Positions 1 to 8,026 are shown, numbered from the stretch's first letter. The stretch is 15,497 bases of DNA from JANLUX01 sp031363705 (GCA_031363705.1 JANLUX010000018.1:1-15497); one strand, 5' to 3'. Notes: generated by a model not told the origin, from the letters alone. Program-made: numbers and translations.

Positions 1-51
1 CACGAAGCATCTCCCTTCATTTTCATAATGATTTTTTTATTTCTCATTTTA

Positions 52-1389
52 TTAAGTGAGTTGTAAATTTTCTTTCCATTTATTACTTCTTAAATACAAA
101 TATGAAAACAATCCCATCAGGAACCAGTATTGTATCTCAGACATCCACACTACTTCCACTGATGTATGCAAAACTTCAGCGCAGATGTAAACAAAAAGCA
201 AGTATGCAAAAATATTGGTGATCTCAATAAACATAGCCACATTTGTTTTGCCTGTTCCGCTAACTGCACTTAATAAAATCATACTCACACTAAAGAAAAT
301 TGTAGCGCCTGCAATCACATAAAAACTTCCCATTGAATCCTGAACTAACTGCTGATCGGAAGTTACCACACTAAATATAAAGTGAGAAAAGATAAGGGTG
401 AATAAAACAACAATGAACGAAGTAATCATACTCAGCTTAACAATTTTCCCGACAAACGTAAGCACTTCATCACTTTTTTGCTGACCGATTAAATTACTCA
501 CCATGCTGTTGCATGATTGGGAATAACCCCAGATGGGAGTCATCAATATCATATAAACGCTACGCACAACATTTGAAATGGCGAGTGCATGTTGACCGGA
601 TTTTTCAATAAAAAGAAAAAATAAAAACCATGCACCCATCGAAAGAAAATGTTGCAGCACGATCGGTGATGAAAGCTGCATGATCTCTAATCCGATTTCA
701 GATTGGATTTTTTTAAAGCTGAAGAGATTAAATTTTTTTAATGAAGAATGAAACTGCGTATATAGAAAGGCATAGATTGCAGCGATGGCTTCAGCAATTC
801 CTGAGGCAAGTCCTGCACCGGCAATACCCAGTTTTGGAAAACCGAAATTTCCAAATACTAATATGTATCCGAATAATACATTCAGTAACATCATCAGCAC
901 TGTGGTGTATGTTATGATGCGAGTTAATGTGATGGAAGTATAAAAGCATCTCAGCGACACCAGCATCATCATAAAAGGCAAAGACCACGTTCTGGCTTTC
1001 AAATATTGAATGGCAGCTTCAGCAATTGGTTGTGATTGAACTACCATGTGCATGAAAGTTGGCATAATAAGATACACTATTGCCATCATTAAAAAACCCA
1101 GTGCTACTAATAATAAAATGCTGTGGTCAAATATATTTCCCACTCCAGCTGCATCATTCTCTCCTGCCTTCCTTGACATTAAAATCTGTGAACCGATACC
1201 GATTGCTATTCCCATCATCACCATCACAAAATAAAACACACCTGCGAGTGCTGAAGCCGCAAGTTCCGTTTCACCAATGCGCGCAACAAATGCAACATCT
1301 GTAATATTGATAACAGTGTTTGCAACACTACTCAACATTATCGGCCATGAAATGCGCCAGATATCAGCGTATGTGGATTTTACCTGCAT
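52..1389 (-). CDS. MATE family multidrug/Na+ efflux transporter
   Basis: A 445-residue, very hydrophobic protein of the length usual for MATE (multi antimicrobial extrusion) antiporters, which expel organic cations or other small molecules across the inner membrane using Na+ or H+ gradients. The N-terminus (IWRISWPIMLSSVANTVINI, then a D-x-x-F-V-A-R-I-G stretch) is the typical first MATE helix and loop; the conserved region around residues 30-75 with ALAGVFYF and GIGSQILMSRKAGE follows. About twelve hydrophobic segments in two halves fit the family fold. The start is an ATG directly downstream of two perfect 15-bp tandem repeats. It is the last gene of the minus-strand block, 67 bp after the acetyltransferase. 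The substrate cannot be predicted; the family call is firm. Confidence 0.93.
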   Translation of the reverse strand: MQVKSTYADIWRISWPIMLSSVANTVINITDVAFVARIGETELAASALAGVFYFVMVMMGIAIGIGSQILMSRKAGENDAAGVGNIFDHSILLLVALGFLMMAIVYLIMPTFMHMVVQSQPIAEAAIQYLKARTWSLPFMMMLVSLRCFYTSITLTRIITYTTVLMMLLNVLFGYILVFGNFGFPKLGIAGAGLASGIAEAIAAIYAFLYTQFHSSLKKFNLFSFKKIQSEIGLEIMQLSSPIVLQHFLSMGAWFLFFLFIEKSGQHALAISNVVRSVYMILMTPIWGYSQSCNSMVSNLIGQQKSDEVLTFVGKIVKLSMITSFIVVLFTLIFSHFIFSVVTSDQQLVQDSMGSFYVIAGATIFFSVSMILLSAVSGTGKTNVAMFIEITNIFAYLLFVYICAEVLHTSVEVVWMSEIQYWFLMGLFSYLYLRSNKWKENLQLT

Positions 1390-1419
1390 GGGTTACTAAT
1401 TAACGGGTTACTAATTAAC
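1390..1419. repeat. Two perfect 15-bp tandem repeats abutting the MATE start codon
   Basis: The unit GGGTTACTAATTAAC occurs twice head to tail (1390-1404 and 1405-1419). It sits immediately upstream of the MATE ATG, so on the coding strand the whole ribosome-binding region is repeat. A degenerate third piece (ATACTAATG, then AAATTAACG) follows out to about 1447. No Shine-Dalgarno-like sequence is visible. Confidence 0.85.
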
Positions 1420-1456
1420 GAATGAGATACTAATGTTTCAAATTAACGTCATTGTC

Positions 1457-1924
1457 TTAAACCTCCGAGGTTTTTAAAACCTCGGAGGTTTGATTCTCCG
1501 GCTTGTAAGTCATTTTGTAATGATCAATATTTGCCTCTGAAAAAATTTCACCTTCTTTTACAAAACCTGCACGTGCATACACATTTATTGCGCTTACCTG
1601 TGCATTCAGGTAAATATTTTTTTTGTGTGGCAGTACATCTTTTAAAACTACATTCACTAAAAAACTTCCTGCTCCGTAATTTCTATGTTCTTTTAAAACA
1701 GCAAACCGTTCCAGCTTAATTCCATTATCAGTAAATCTCCATCGTGCAGTGCCAATAGGTTGCTCATGTTTCATCAATAAAAAATGCTGACTCTCGTCTT
1801 CGTGTGAATCATACTCTTCTTCGCGATCAACTTTTTGTTCCTCAACAAAAACTTTGTTGCGTATGTCAAAAGCAATTGATGCTAAATCTTTTTGTGTAGT
1901 TGAAAATTTTTTAACGCTGTACAT
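1457..1924 (-). CDS. GNAT family N-acetyltransferase
   Basis: A GNAT-fold acyl-CoA N-acetyltransferase of about 155 residues; the substrate is unknown. After an N-terminal strand, the segment IRNKVFVEEQKVDREEEYD resembles the substrate-side region of the ElaA/YjcF-like GNAT subgroup, and LERFAVLKEHRNYGAGSFLV contains the R-x-x-G-x-G acetyl-CoA pyrophosphate loop. AINVYARAGFVKEGEIF is the usual C-terminal motif. An in-frame TTG at 1945 would add seven residues, but I prefer the ATG at 1922-1924 because homology-like sequence (YSVKKF) begins there. The gene follows the T9SS protein by 27 bp and may share its transcript. The final ten residues (TSEVLKTSEV) and the stop codon come from a 33-bp palindromic repeat, so they are probably not part of the original protein. 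Confidence 0.88.
   Translation of the reverse strand: MYSVKKFSTTQKDLASIAFDIRNKVFVEEQKVDREEEYDSHEDESQHFLLMKHEQPIGTARWRFTDNGIKLERFAVLKEHRNYGAGSFLVNVVLKDVLPHKKNIYLNAQVSAINVYARAGFVKEGEIFSEANIDHYKMTYKPENQTSEVLKTSEV
1459..1491. repeat. 33-bp palindrome (GGTTTTTAAAACC core) inside the acetyltransferase 3' end
   Basis: A perfect inverted repeat with 16-bp arms (1459-1474 and 1476-1491) around one central T. The outer arm is AAACCTCC and the core is GAGGTTTTTAAAACCTC. It lies within the last codons of the acetyltransferase and overlaps its stop. It shares core and design with the palindrome at 12378-12412, so both look like members of one dispersed family. In RNA it could act as a 3' hairpin. Confidence 0.92.
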
Positions 1925-1951
1925 CTGTTGAAAATTGATGCGCAAAATTCG

Positions 1952-4645
1952 TTAATTCCCTGTATTCACAAGAATGGTATCCTGCCATACATAATGTGGA
2001 GTTTGAAGCACCACTTTATAAATTGTATTGGAAACGTGACTATTTAATTGTATTTGTGCAACCCCATTTGAAAAATCAATTAAATTAAATTCTATTATTT
2101 TTCCATTCATATCATAAATATGTAATGTATTTATATCAAAATTTTCCTGTGACGTATTTAAGTGGATAGTAGTATTAGCCGGATTTGGAAAAATTTTAAT
2201 AATGTTTTCTTTTGACTCAGAAAGTTCAACTGTTCTAATGTCAGAATAACTTATCTCTCCGTTAAAATCAACCTCTTTAAGCCGGTAATAATTTGTTTTT
2301 GGTGAGGGATAATTATCATACGATTCATAATTCAAAATGATATTGCTGTTGCCCGCTGCTTTAATATGACTTACTAAAGTGTAATTAATAAGATCGGTAC
2401 TTTTTTCTATTTCATAATAATCGCTGTTTGTTTCACTCGCTGTTGACCACCGGAAAGCAACTTTTTTGTTTTCCTCCAATGCATTAAAGTTTATTAACTC
2501 TACTGGCAGGGGATTGGTGCCACCAACAGAATTTGCTAAAGTAAAAAGCGAATTGAATCCTGTAAACGATGAGGAGGTGATTGAACCTGTATTGTTGGCC
2601 GTTCCTGTTCCTCCTATGTTAGTCCAGGCTGAAAAGCCATTGTCACGCGCAATACGAAGGTTGTTATATTCTGTAACATCATCATCACTTCCGTAATATA
2701 ATTTTATAGTAGCATTACTCAGGTTTGGAATTTTGTCCCTGTTAATGATAAAATACCTGACACCTGAGACATATAATAAAGTTGGCGGCAATGAATAATT
2801 CAAAGCACGTGCAGAACTGTTTAACATACTTGCCTGGTAAGTTACAGAAGCAGCAGTAGAATGTTGCACAGTTAAAACGACCGGACGATAAGAAGTATTT
2901 TTTCCTAATGGAAAATTTTTTGTTGTAACAGATGTAGAAGCCACAACATTTATCATCGGTCCGTCAACAAAAGATAATGCTGAACCTAAATTACTGTTAC
3001 AGTTGGACAGACACGTTAATATACTAGCTGATGTTGTAATTAATTTTCCATTGGTCATTGTAAGCTGGTTAGAAACATCAATGCTTTTTGTAAGCGAAGC
3101 ACCTGCAGGATTATTCATTGTTAAATTATAAAAAGTAAATTTATTAGCTCCTGAAATTTGTTGCAATGTAGTTCCTTCCATTATTACAGTTCCTGTTCGT
3201 TCAATAAATGTTCCGTCATTATGCAATGCATTCACACCATCATAAGTGGAAGTAACACTCATTGATTTGCTGTCACCTGAGCCTCCGGTTAAGGAACGTA
3301 TGTCGAAAGTTTTTGCAACATCAATGTATAAACTCAATAACTTAAAATCAGCTGTTCCTGCTTGTGATGCCGAAAGTGTAAAGGAAACTGAAGGATCACC
3401 TGTTACTTTAAAATTAGGTTGAACCACATTTGCAAAAGGTTCAAAAGTGAAATCATCACCAATTGCAGTTTGATCGTTTCCGAATTCAACTGTTCCACCT
3501 GTGGAAATCACTGTGCCGTTCTTGCCACACAAACTGAAATCAACAGTACCGTTACCACCTCTTGAAGATGCCTGCAGTGTAATTGTTCCACCACTCATAT
3601 TAAACACACTTCCACTCAAGTCAGTCATTAACAAAGGTTCAACCTTGGTACCACTTGTGCCACAATTGAGCAAAATATTTCCTCCGGTCATTTTAAAACT
3701 AAACGGGTCGTTATTACCTCCGGGTTTAAGATAAGTTATACCTCCATAAACGATCAATGATCCTGATGATACTTCCAAATAAGGAACTACTGCCCCCACT
3801 TGTTCAGTTCTCAATCCTTTTTTGCCAGGTGTTGATCCGATATAAACAGTTCCGCCATTTACAATTAATGATCCTTGTAAACGTACTTCATCATTATAAG
3901 GAGATAGCGCCATGCTCCCCTGCGAAACTTTTAATATCACTGCCGGATCAATTTGAAAGGTAGTAGGTTTTAAGGAATTTACAACATAGGAACCGCTGTT
4001 GTTATGTATATAAGTTCCATAAGTTAAAATGAGATTACGGATGCCACTCTCAAAAGAACTTGTTTGTACATCAAGAAAGTATGCTGAACTTGCTTTATAT
4101 AAAATAACATCATTGAGATCAAAACTACCGTTACCTGAAACAGTATCGTTAATGCTGCTATTAAAAGTCAGGTTGCAAACATCATCATGGTCAGAGTATA
4201 AATCTATCATTCCGTCATTGATAATGTTGCCGCTCACAAAAAGTTTCTGCTTGCGTTTTTTATTTCCGTTATACCACAGTTTGCCTCCATTATTCACTTT
4301 CAAAGATCCTGCAACAGTCAAAGTAAAAGTTCCTGCATCCAAAATTTCGATAACGCCTGAAACGCCTTCCCCAATTGTAATTCCAGAAACGGTAACTGAA
4401 ATATTCAGCAGGATATTATACCCATCCCCGATAAGTACAATGTCGCCATTGCGTGGATAGGTGCCCGTATTAGTACTGTCTCCATAAGCGACTGTGGACC
4501 ACGTGGAAGGGCTGTTCCAATAACCACCGCTATTGGTAGAATAATAAGTTGTTGCTAATGCAGAATGAATATTAAAAATGAATGCGATCAGCAACAGAAT
4601 CTTTTTAGTTAAATTGCCTGAATGTAATTTTGAATACATATGCAA
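1952..4645 (-). CDS. Large secreted protein with T9SS type A C-terminal sorting domain
   Basis: An 897-residue protein that appears to be exported by Sec and then by the type IX secretion system. A basic N-terminus, a hydrophobic run (about residues 16-26) and ALA at 29-31 form a signal peptide. The mature start (TTYYSTNSGGYWNSPSTWST) resembles the beginning of many Bacteroidota surface proteins. Residues of about 60-500 contain irregular strand-turn repeats rich in G-G-T/N-I/V (MTGGNILLN, MSGGTITLQ, STGGTVEFG), suggesting a beta-helix. PLPVELINF at 712 opens the common linker domain ending in YYRLKEVDFNGE. From about residue 815, IFPNPAN (P820-N824) and LHIYDMNGKII mark the TIGR04183-type sorting domain, normally cleaved when the protein is attached to LPS or released. 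A second ATG at codon 3 could also be the start. No catalytic domain is recognisable; adhesin is a guess. Confidence 0.9.
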   Translation of the reverse strand: MHMYSKLHSGNLTKKILLLIAFIFNIHSALATTYYSTNSGGYWNSPSTWSTVAYGDSTNTGTYPRNGDIVLIGDGYNILLNISVTVSGITIGEGVSGVIEILDAGTFTLTVAGSLKVNNGGKLWYNGNKKRKQKLFVSGNIINDGMIDLYSDHDDVCNLTFNSSINDTVSGNGSFDLNDVILYKASSAYFLDVQTSSFESGIRNLILTYGTYIHNNSGSYVVNSLKPTTFQIDPAVILKVSQGSMALSPYNDEVRLQGSLIVNGGTVYIGSTPGKKGLRTEQVGAVVPYLEVSSGSLIVYGGITYLKPGGNNDPFSFKMTGGNILLNCGTSGTKVEPLLMTDLSGSVFNMSGGTITLQASSRGGNGTVDFSLCGKNGTVISTGGTVEFGNDQTAIGDDFTFEPFANVVQPNFKVTGDPSVSFTLSASQAGTADFKLLSLYIDVAKTFDIRSLTGGSGDSKSMSVTSTYDGVNALHNDGTFIERTGTVIMEGTTLQQISGANKFTFYNLTMNNPAGASLTKSIDVSNQLTMTNGKLITTSASILTCLSNCNSNLGSALSFVDGPMINVVASTSVTTKNFPLGKNTSYRPVVLTVQHSTAASVTYQASMLNSSARALNYSLPPTLLYVSGVRYFIINRDKIPNLSNATIKLYYGSDDDVTEYNNLRIARDNGFSAWTNIGGTGTANNTGSITSSSFTGFNSLFTLANSVGGTNPLPVELINFNALEENKKVAFRWSTASETNSDYYEIEKSTDLINYTLVSHIKAAGNSNIILNYESYDNYPSPKTNYYRLKEVDFNGEISYSDIRTVELSESKENIIKIFPNPANTTIHLNTSQENFDINTLHIYDMNGKIIEFNLIDFSNGVAQIQLNSHVSNTIYKVVLQTPHYVWQDTILVNTGN

Positions 4646-4757
4646 TATTTATGGATTACCTGTCGCCAGAAGCATACCACAAGTATTACAGATTCATATC
4701 AATAAGCCAAAAATCTTACGTTTTTGCTTTTTAGGATTAAAGATTTGAAACAATTGG

Positions 4758-6680
4758 TTATTCCTGAGCGACAGCGCCACCTTTATACAGTTGAGTTCTG
4801 TATTTTGAAGACGGTGAAGGAATAAATTTTCCGAGTCCCAGACGATCCCACATTGCATCCACACTTTTGATAGTGGCTTCGTCAGATGCCAGAATGTTAG
4901 GCCATTCGCGATCAAATCCATCCAGTTCTTTTGTTTTTCGCGTGCCATCAAATACAATATGATTGAATTCACCACTTTTTCTTGCAGGAATAATTAAATG
5001 ATCTCTGCGTGGATCTACATTATTTGAGAACCGCCAGACCGAATCAGCAATATCAGAAATGTCCATGTTGTGATCAAGAAAAATCATCACTTTAACTTTA
5101 TGAAATGCTGGTGTAGAGAAAAGTTGACCTGCAAGTTCTTTAACTTCATTTTGCTTTGTTTTGTTGATTGCAATAAACGCCAAAGGAATTCCTGAAGCGA
5201 GTAACCGGGTGTTTACTTCTGCAATTGCCGGGTGGTTTTTAATTTCAATTGCGATTTCTGAAACAGATGAGACTAAATCTTCAACAACAATTTTTTCATG
5301 CTTATAACCAGGTTCCCGTTCTTCTTCCAGTTTTTTAGTAGCATCAATTCCCATCTTACCACCAAATGCCATTCGTGAACAACTGTGATCCAATACATCT
5401 GTTGGTCCCTGGGTAAAAATGATGTGAGTGCTAACATCCACATTTTCTGAAATGTATTTTGCTACTTCATATTGATCCTGAATATTTACTTCCTCATCCA
5501 CAATGATCATCATTTTGGTAAACATCATTTGTCCTGCACCCCACAATGAGTTCATCACCTTTAATGCCTGACCGGGATAATCTTTTTTAATTTTTACAAT
5601 AACGAGATTGTGAAACACCCCTTCTATTGGTAACACCATGTCAACGATTTCAGGAACCATGGTCATTTTTATCGGTGCAAGAAAAATGCGTTCAGTTGCT
5701 TTGCCAATCCACGCATCTTCCTGGGGAGGAATACCCACTATTGTTGCCATATAAACAGCATCCTTCCTATGGGTTATTGCTGTGATATGAAAACGCGGAT
5801 AATAATCAGCGAGTGAGTAGTAACCGGTGTGATCGCCAAAAGGTCCTTCAAGAATAAATTCTTCTTCCGGATCAATATATCCTTCAATAATAATATCAGC
5901 ATCTGCCGGAACCTGCATGTCCTGTGTCAGACATTGAACAAGTTCTACTCTTTTCTTACGAAGAAAACCTGCTAACATAAATTCATCAACCCCATCAGGC
6001 AATGGTGCTGTTGCAGCATAAGAATAAACAGGATCGCCACCAATACTTAAAACTACAGGCATGCGTTGCTTCAGTTTTTTGTATTCGTTAAAATGACGTG
6101 CTGAAACTTTATGACGATGCCAGTGCATAGCAGTTAATGTTTTATCATAAACCTGCATGCGATACAAACCCACATTACGGATTCCTGTTAAAGGATCACG
6201 TGTTTGAATGACAGGTAATGTAATGAATGGACCGCCATCTTCAGGCCAGCATTTTAAAACAGGAAGTTTGGTGACATCAGGATTTTGCATGATGACCTGT
6301 TGGCATTCTCCTTTCCCACCAATTACTTTCGGCATCCATGATGCAATTTCTCCCAGTTGAGGGAGCATTTTTAACTTATCGAGGAAATTATTTTTAGGAG
6401 CTGTTAATGACTTAAATAATTTTTCAATGTCATGAGCAACATCATCCAATCGTTCAACACCCAATGCCAAAGCCATTCGCTTTTCAGTTCCCATGGAGTT
6501 GATAAGCACCGGGAAATCATAACCGGTATTTTCAAATAATAAAGCAGGACCATATTGTTTTGAAATGCGATCAGTGATTTCTGCGATTTCAAGATGAGGA
6601 TTTACCCGTTCAGTGATCCGCACTAATTCTCCACGTTCTTCTAATGTTTGAATGAAGTGTTGTAGATTTTTGTAGGACAT
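4758..6680 (-). CDS. UbiD family (prenylated-FMN) decarboxylase
   Basis: A 640-residue UbiD-family protein; these enzymes use prenylated FMN, made by a UbiX partner, for reversible decarboxylation of aromatic or unsaturated acids. Visible landmarks are N169 and R174 in RNVGLYRMQVYD, the MHWHRHK segment, and EGPFGDHTGYY beginning at E278 (E278 and D283). These match the Arg-Glu-acidic residues that sit by the cofactor in the family. The length exceeds the roughly 490 residues of E. coli UbiD and fits the longer Bacteroidota/actinobacterial subgroup often annotated as menaquinone-biosynthesis decarboxylase, a role I cannot confirm because no quinone gene lies nearby. No ubiX is in the window. 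The start MSYKNLQHFIQTLEERGELV is the normal family N-terminus. It is separated by 112 bp from the downstream T9SS gene. Confidence 0.92.
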   Translation of the reverse strand: MSYKNLQHFIQTLEERGELVRITERVNPHLEIAEITDRISKQYGPALLFENTGYDFPVLINSMGTEKRMALALGVERLDDVAHDIEKLFKSLTAPKNNFLDKLKMLPQLGEIASWMPKVIGGKGECQQVIMQNPDVTKLPVLKCWPEDGGPFITLPVIQTRDPLTGIRNVGLYRMQVYDKTLTAMHWHRHKVSARHFNEYKKLKQRMPVVLSIGGDPVYSYAATAPLPDGVDEFMLAGFLRKKRVELVQCLTQDMQVPADADIIIEGYIDPEEEFILEGPFGDHTGYYSLADYYPRFHITAITHRKDAVYMATIVGIPPQEDAWIGKATERIFLAPIKMTMVPEIVDMVLPIEGVFHNLVIVKIKKDYPGQALKVMNSLWGAGQMMFTKMMIIVDEEVNIQDQYEVAKYISENVDVSTHIIFTQGPTDVLDHSCSRMAFGGKMGIDATKKLEEEREPGYKHEKIVVEDLVSSVSEIAIEIKNHPAIAEVNTRLLASGIPLAFIAINKTKQNEVKELAGQLFSTPAFHKVKVMIFLDHNMDISDIADSVWRFSNNVDPRRDHLIIPARKSGEFNHIVFDGTRKTKELDGFDREWPNILASDEATIKSVDAMWDRLGLGKFIPSPSSKYRTQLYKGGAVAQE

Positions 6681-6717
6681 TAAAGAAAGTTTGTTAGTAA
6701 TAAATTATTGAAATGAA

Positions 6718-6787
6718 TTTGTCATGCTGAGGTACGAAGCATCTCTCAAGTATTATTGCGAGATGCTTCGTACCTCAGCATGACAAA
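6718..6787. repeat. 70-bp palindrome with 28-bp perfect arms
   Basis: The arms are 6718-6745 and 6760-6787 with a 14-nt loop; the arm core is TGTCATGCTGAGGTACGAAG followed by CATCTC. It begins 5 bp beyond the stop codon of the YD-repeat-like gene and 37 bp upstream of the ubiD start. The minus-strand transcript has no T tract after the stem, so it is a REP-like dispersed palindrome rather than a standard intrinsic terminator, though it could still hinder read-through or protect a 3' end. Fragments of the same sequence occur at 1-14 and 12482-12499. Confidence 0.93.
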
Positions 6788-6792
6788 AAAAT

Positions 6793-7704
6793 TTATGGGT
6801 AAAATTCATATTCATATCTGCTACCCAAACTTGTGTCGCGACCAGCGCGTGTGAGATCAGTTTCATAATATGCATCAGCAGCTAAACGATTGTTTTCATC
6901 ATAATCATGTAAGCTGCGCGTGATGATCATTCCGTTTTCATCACTTAACGATTCTTCTGTGAGATTACCTTTTTCATCGTAAGCATATTGTGTGATACGT
7001 GTATAAAAACCTGAAGATTTTCTGTGAACAGGACGATGAAGGTCATCATATTGTGTAATTACCACAGTAGTCTTTTCACCCTTGTCGTTGGTTTGCAAAA
7101 GTTTTATTTCATTGCCATGATCATCGTAAGTAAATACGACTTTGCTTAACAAATTATTTTTTGAATCAAATTCCTTCTGTTCAACCGGTTGGTCATTATC
7201 TCCGTAAAGGAAGATTGTTACTTTATTAAGTGAATTATTTTCATCATACACTTCCCGTTTCACAAGTCGTTTTTTATCATCGTAAGTAAAAACTTCTTTT
7301 TGCTCCAACACACCTTCTTCATCATAATGTGAAATTGATTCTACTTCGTCCAGGTTATTGTAAACAAAGTCTCTTTTCTCACCTCCATCATCACCATAAA
7401 ATTTTTGAATGCAGGTTGCAAAACCTTTTTCATTCCTGGTTGTTCGTGTAGATTCATCCACTTCATCCAATGGCATTTCCATTTTATATTCAACCACACG
7501 ACCGGCATTATCATATTTATAATGATGACGTTCTTCTATTTCACCGTCAGAATTATATTTTATTTCATCAAACAGATGTCCCTGTTCATCATATTGAGTA
7601 ACGGATGATAACACAGGTTCATCTTCTACGTCAGCCCAATTACCAAATGAGCGCTGACCAAACTGAAACGAATATTTTTTTATTGATTTTATTTTTTCAG
7701 ACAT
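6793..7704 (-). CDS. Cytoplasmic YD-repeat-like (RHS-type repeat) protein, function unknown
   Basis: An acidic 303-residue protein made almost entirely of degenerate units of about 20-25 residues with a Y-D-(D/E)-x-(G/N/K)-x-L pattern followed by charged strands. Examples are YKYDNAGRVVEYKME, FTYDDKKRLVKREVYDENN, FTYDDHGNEIKLLQTNDKGE and YAYDEKGNLTEESLSDENG. This is the sequence style of YD/RHS repeats and of related MORN-like beta-hairpin arrays, about nine units. It has no signal peptide, no RHS core domain (no DPxG-type C-terminal junction) and no toxin tip, so it does not look like an Rhs toxin. The first 25 residues (YSFQFGQRSFGNWADVEDEP) fall outside the repeats. A TAATTTTG box lies 23 nt upstream of the ATG. 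The gene stands alone between the tRNAs and ubiD; I do not recognise a function. Confidence 0.75.
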   Translation of the reverse strand: MSEKIKSIKKYSFQFGQRSFGNWADVEDEPVLSSVTQYDEQGHLFDEIKYNSDGEIEERHHYKYDNAGRVVEYKMEMPLDEVDESTRTTRNEKGFATCIQKFYGDDGGEKRDFVYNNLDEVESISHYDEEGVLEQKEVFTYDDKKRLVKREVYDENNSLNKVTIFLYGDNDQPVEQKEFDSKNNLLSKVVFTYDDHGNEIKLLQTNDKGEKTTVVITQYDDLHRPVHRKSSGFYTRITQYAYDEKGNLTEESLSDENGMIITRSLHDYDENNRLAADAYYETDLTRAGRDTSLGSRYEYEFYP

Positions 7705-7727
7705 AGCTTTAATAAAAAACCTTTGAA

Positions 7728-7735
7728 CAAAATTA
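7728..7735 (-). promoter_or_regulatory. Putative Bacteroidota -7 box for the YD-repeat-like gene
   Basis: On the minus strand the sequence reads TAATTTTG, an exact match to TAnnTTTG, ending 23 nt before the ATG at 7704. No TTG at the expected -33 spacing is evident (the nearest, in CTTGAC, is only 12 nt upstream), so support is from the -7 element and its position alone. Confidence 0.45.
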
Positions 7736-7799
7736 AGTGTTAAGAGTCAAGATGGAATAGGAGATGTTTTTTACAGGAAATATTATTTACTTAAAAACA

Positions 7800-7830
7800 A
7801 AAAACCTCTCATTGATTTTGAGAGGTTTTT
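7800..7830 (-). terminator. Intrinsic terminator of tRNA-Leu
   Basis: An 11-bp perfect stem (7800-7810 with 7820-7830; AAAAACCTCTC / GAGAGGTTTTT) with a 9-nt loop starts 2 nt beyond the tRNA 3' end. On the minus strand the stem ends in a T-rich run (TTTTTTGTTTTTAAG), a good rho-independent terminator. The plus strand also has a short T run, but the T tract is longer on the minus strand. Confidence 0.85.
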
Positions 7831-7832
7831 AG

Positions 7833-7917
7833 TACCCGGGACGAGAATCGAACTCGTACGACTGTTGAGGTCACAGGATTTTAAGTCCTGCGTGTCTACC
7901 AATTCCACCACCCGGGC
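7833..7917 (-). tRNA. tRNA-Leu (anticodon UAA)
   Basis: An 85-nt class II tRNA. The 5' acceptor strand GCCCGGG pairs with CCCGGGT (first pair G-U), with discriminator A at 7833. The anticodon arm is CAGGA-CTTAAAA-TCCTG, giving anticodon TAA, which decodes UUA. A long variable arm (TGACCTCAACAGTCG region) and the T-loop GTTCGATTC are present. The 3' CCA is not encoded (the genome continues CT). An intrinsic terminator follows directly. No TAnnTTTG box lies just upstream, where a palindromic repeat occupies the spacer. Confidence 0.97.
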
Positions 7918-7922
7918 AGTTC

Positions 7923-7985
7923 GGTTTACAGTTTACGGTTTACAGTTGCTGCTTCTTGCTAACTGTAAACCGTAAACTGTAAACC
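7923..7985. repeat. 63-bp palindrome built of GTTTAC heptamers between two tRNA genes
   Basis: Perfect 25-bp arms (7923-7947 and 7961-7985) with a 13-nt loop. Each arm is itself a tandem array of 7-bp units, GGTTTAC-AGTTTAC-GGTTTAC-AGTT. It lies 5 bp upstream of the tRNA-Leu 5' end and downstream of the tRNA-Gly terminator. No obvious tail makes it a terminator; it looks like a dispersed repeat element. Confidence 0.95.
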
Positions 7986-7997
7986 CTCAAATTAAAT

Positions 7998-8020
7998 ACC
8001 CTCTCTGGTAGTGAGAGGGT
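7998..8020 (-). terminator. Hairpin terminator of tRNA-Gly
   Basis: An 8-bp stem (ACCCTCTC / GAGAGGGT) with a 7-nt loop lies just beyond the tRNA-Gly 3' CCA. On the minus strand it is followed by ATTTAATTTG, a moderately T-rich tail. It is weaker than the tRNA-Leu terminator, so some read-through into tRNA-Leu is possible. Confidence 0.65.
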
Positions 8021-8026
8021 TTTATC

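Noticed and set aside
1925..1945. TTG start giving a seven-residue longer acetyltransferase
   Set aside because: An ATG at 1922-1924 in frame begins right before family-like sequence, and the extension has no conserved character.
4029..4460. A 143-codon plus-strand ORF opposite the T9SS protein
   Set aside because: Antisense to a well-supported secreted protein; its proline/leucine/serine-rich translation is typical of reading beta-repeat genes backwards.
4694..4975. A 93-codon minus-strand ORF overlapping the end of the UbiD gene
   Set aside because: It is out of frame with a clearly conserved gene over most of its length and has no recognisable features; a frame shadow.
7800..8020. Closely spaced palindromes and hairpins that might suggest a CRISPR array or integron attC sites
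   Set aside because: The hairpins are explained as two tRNA terminators and one heptamer palindrome; there are no regularly spaced identical repeats with unique spacers and no cas or integrase gene.
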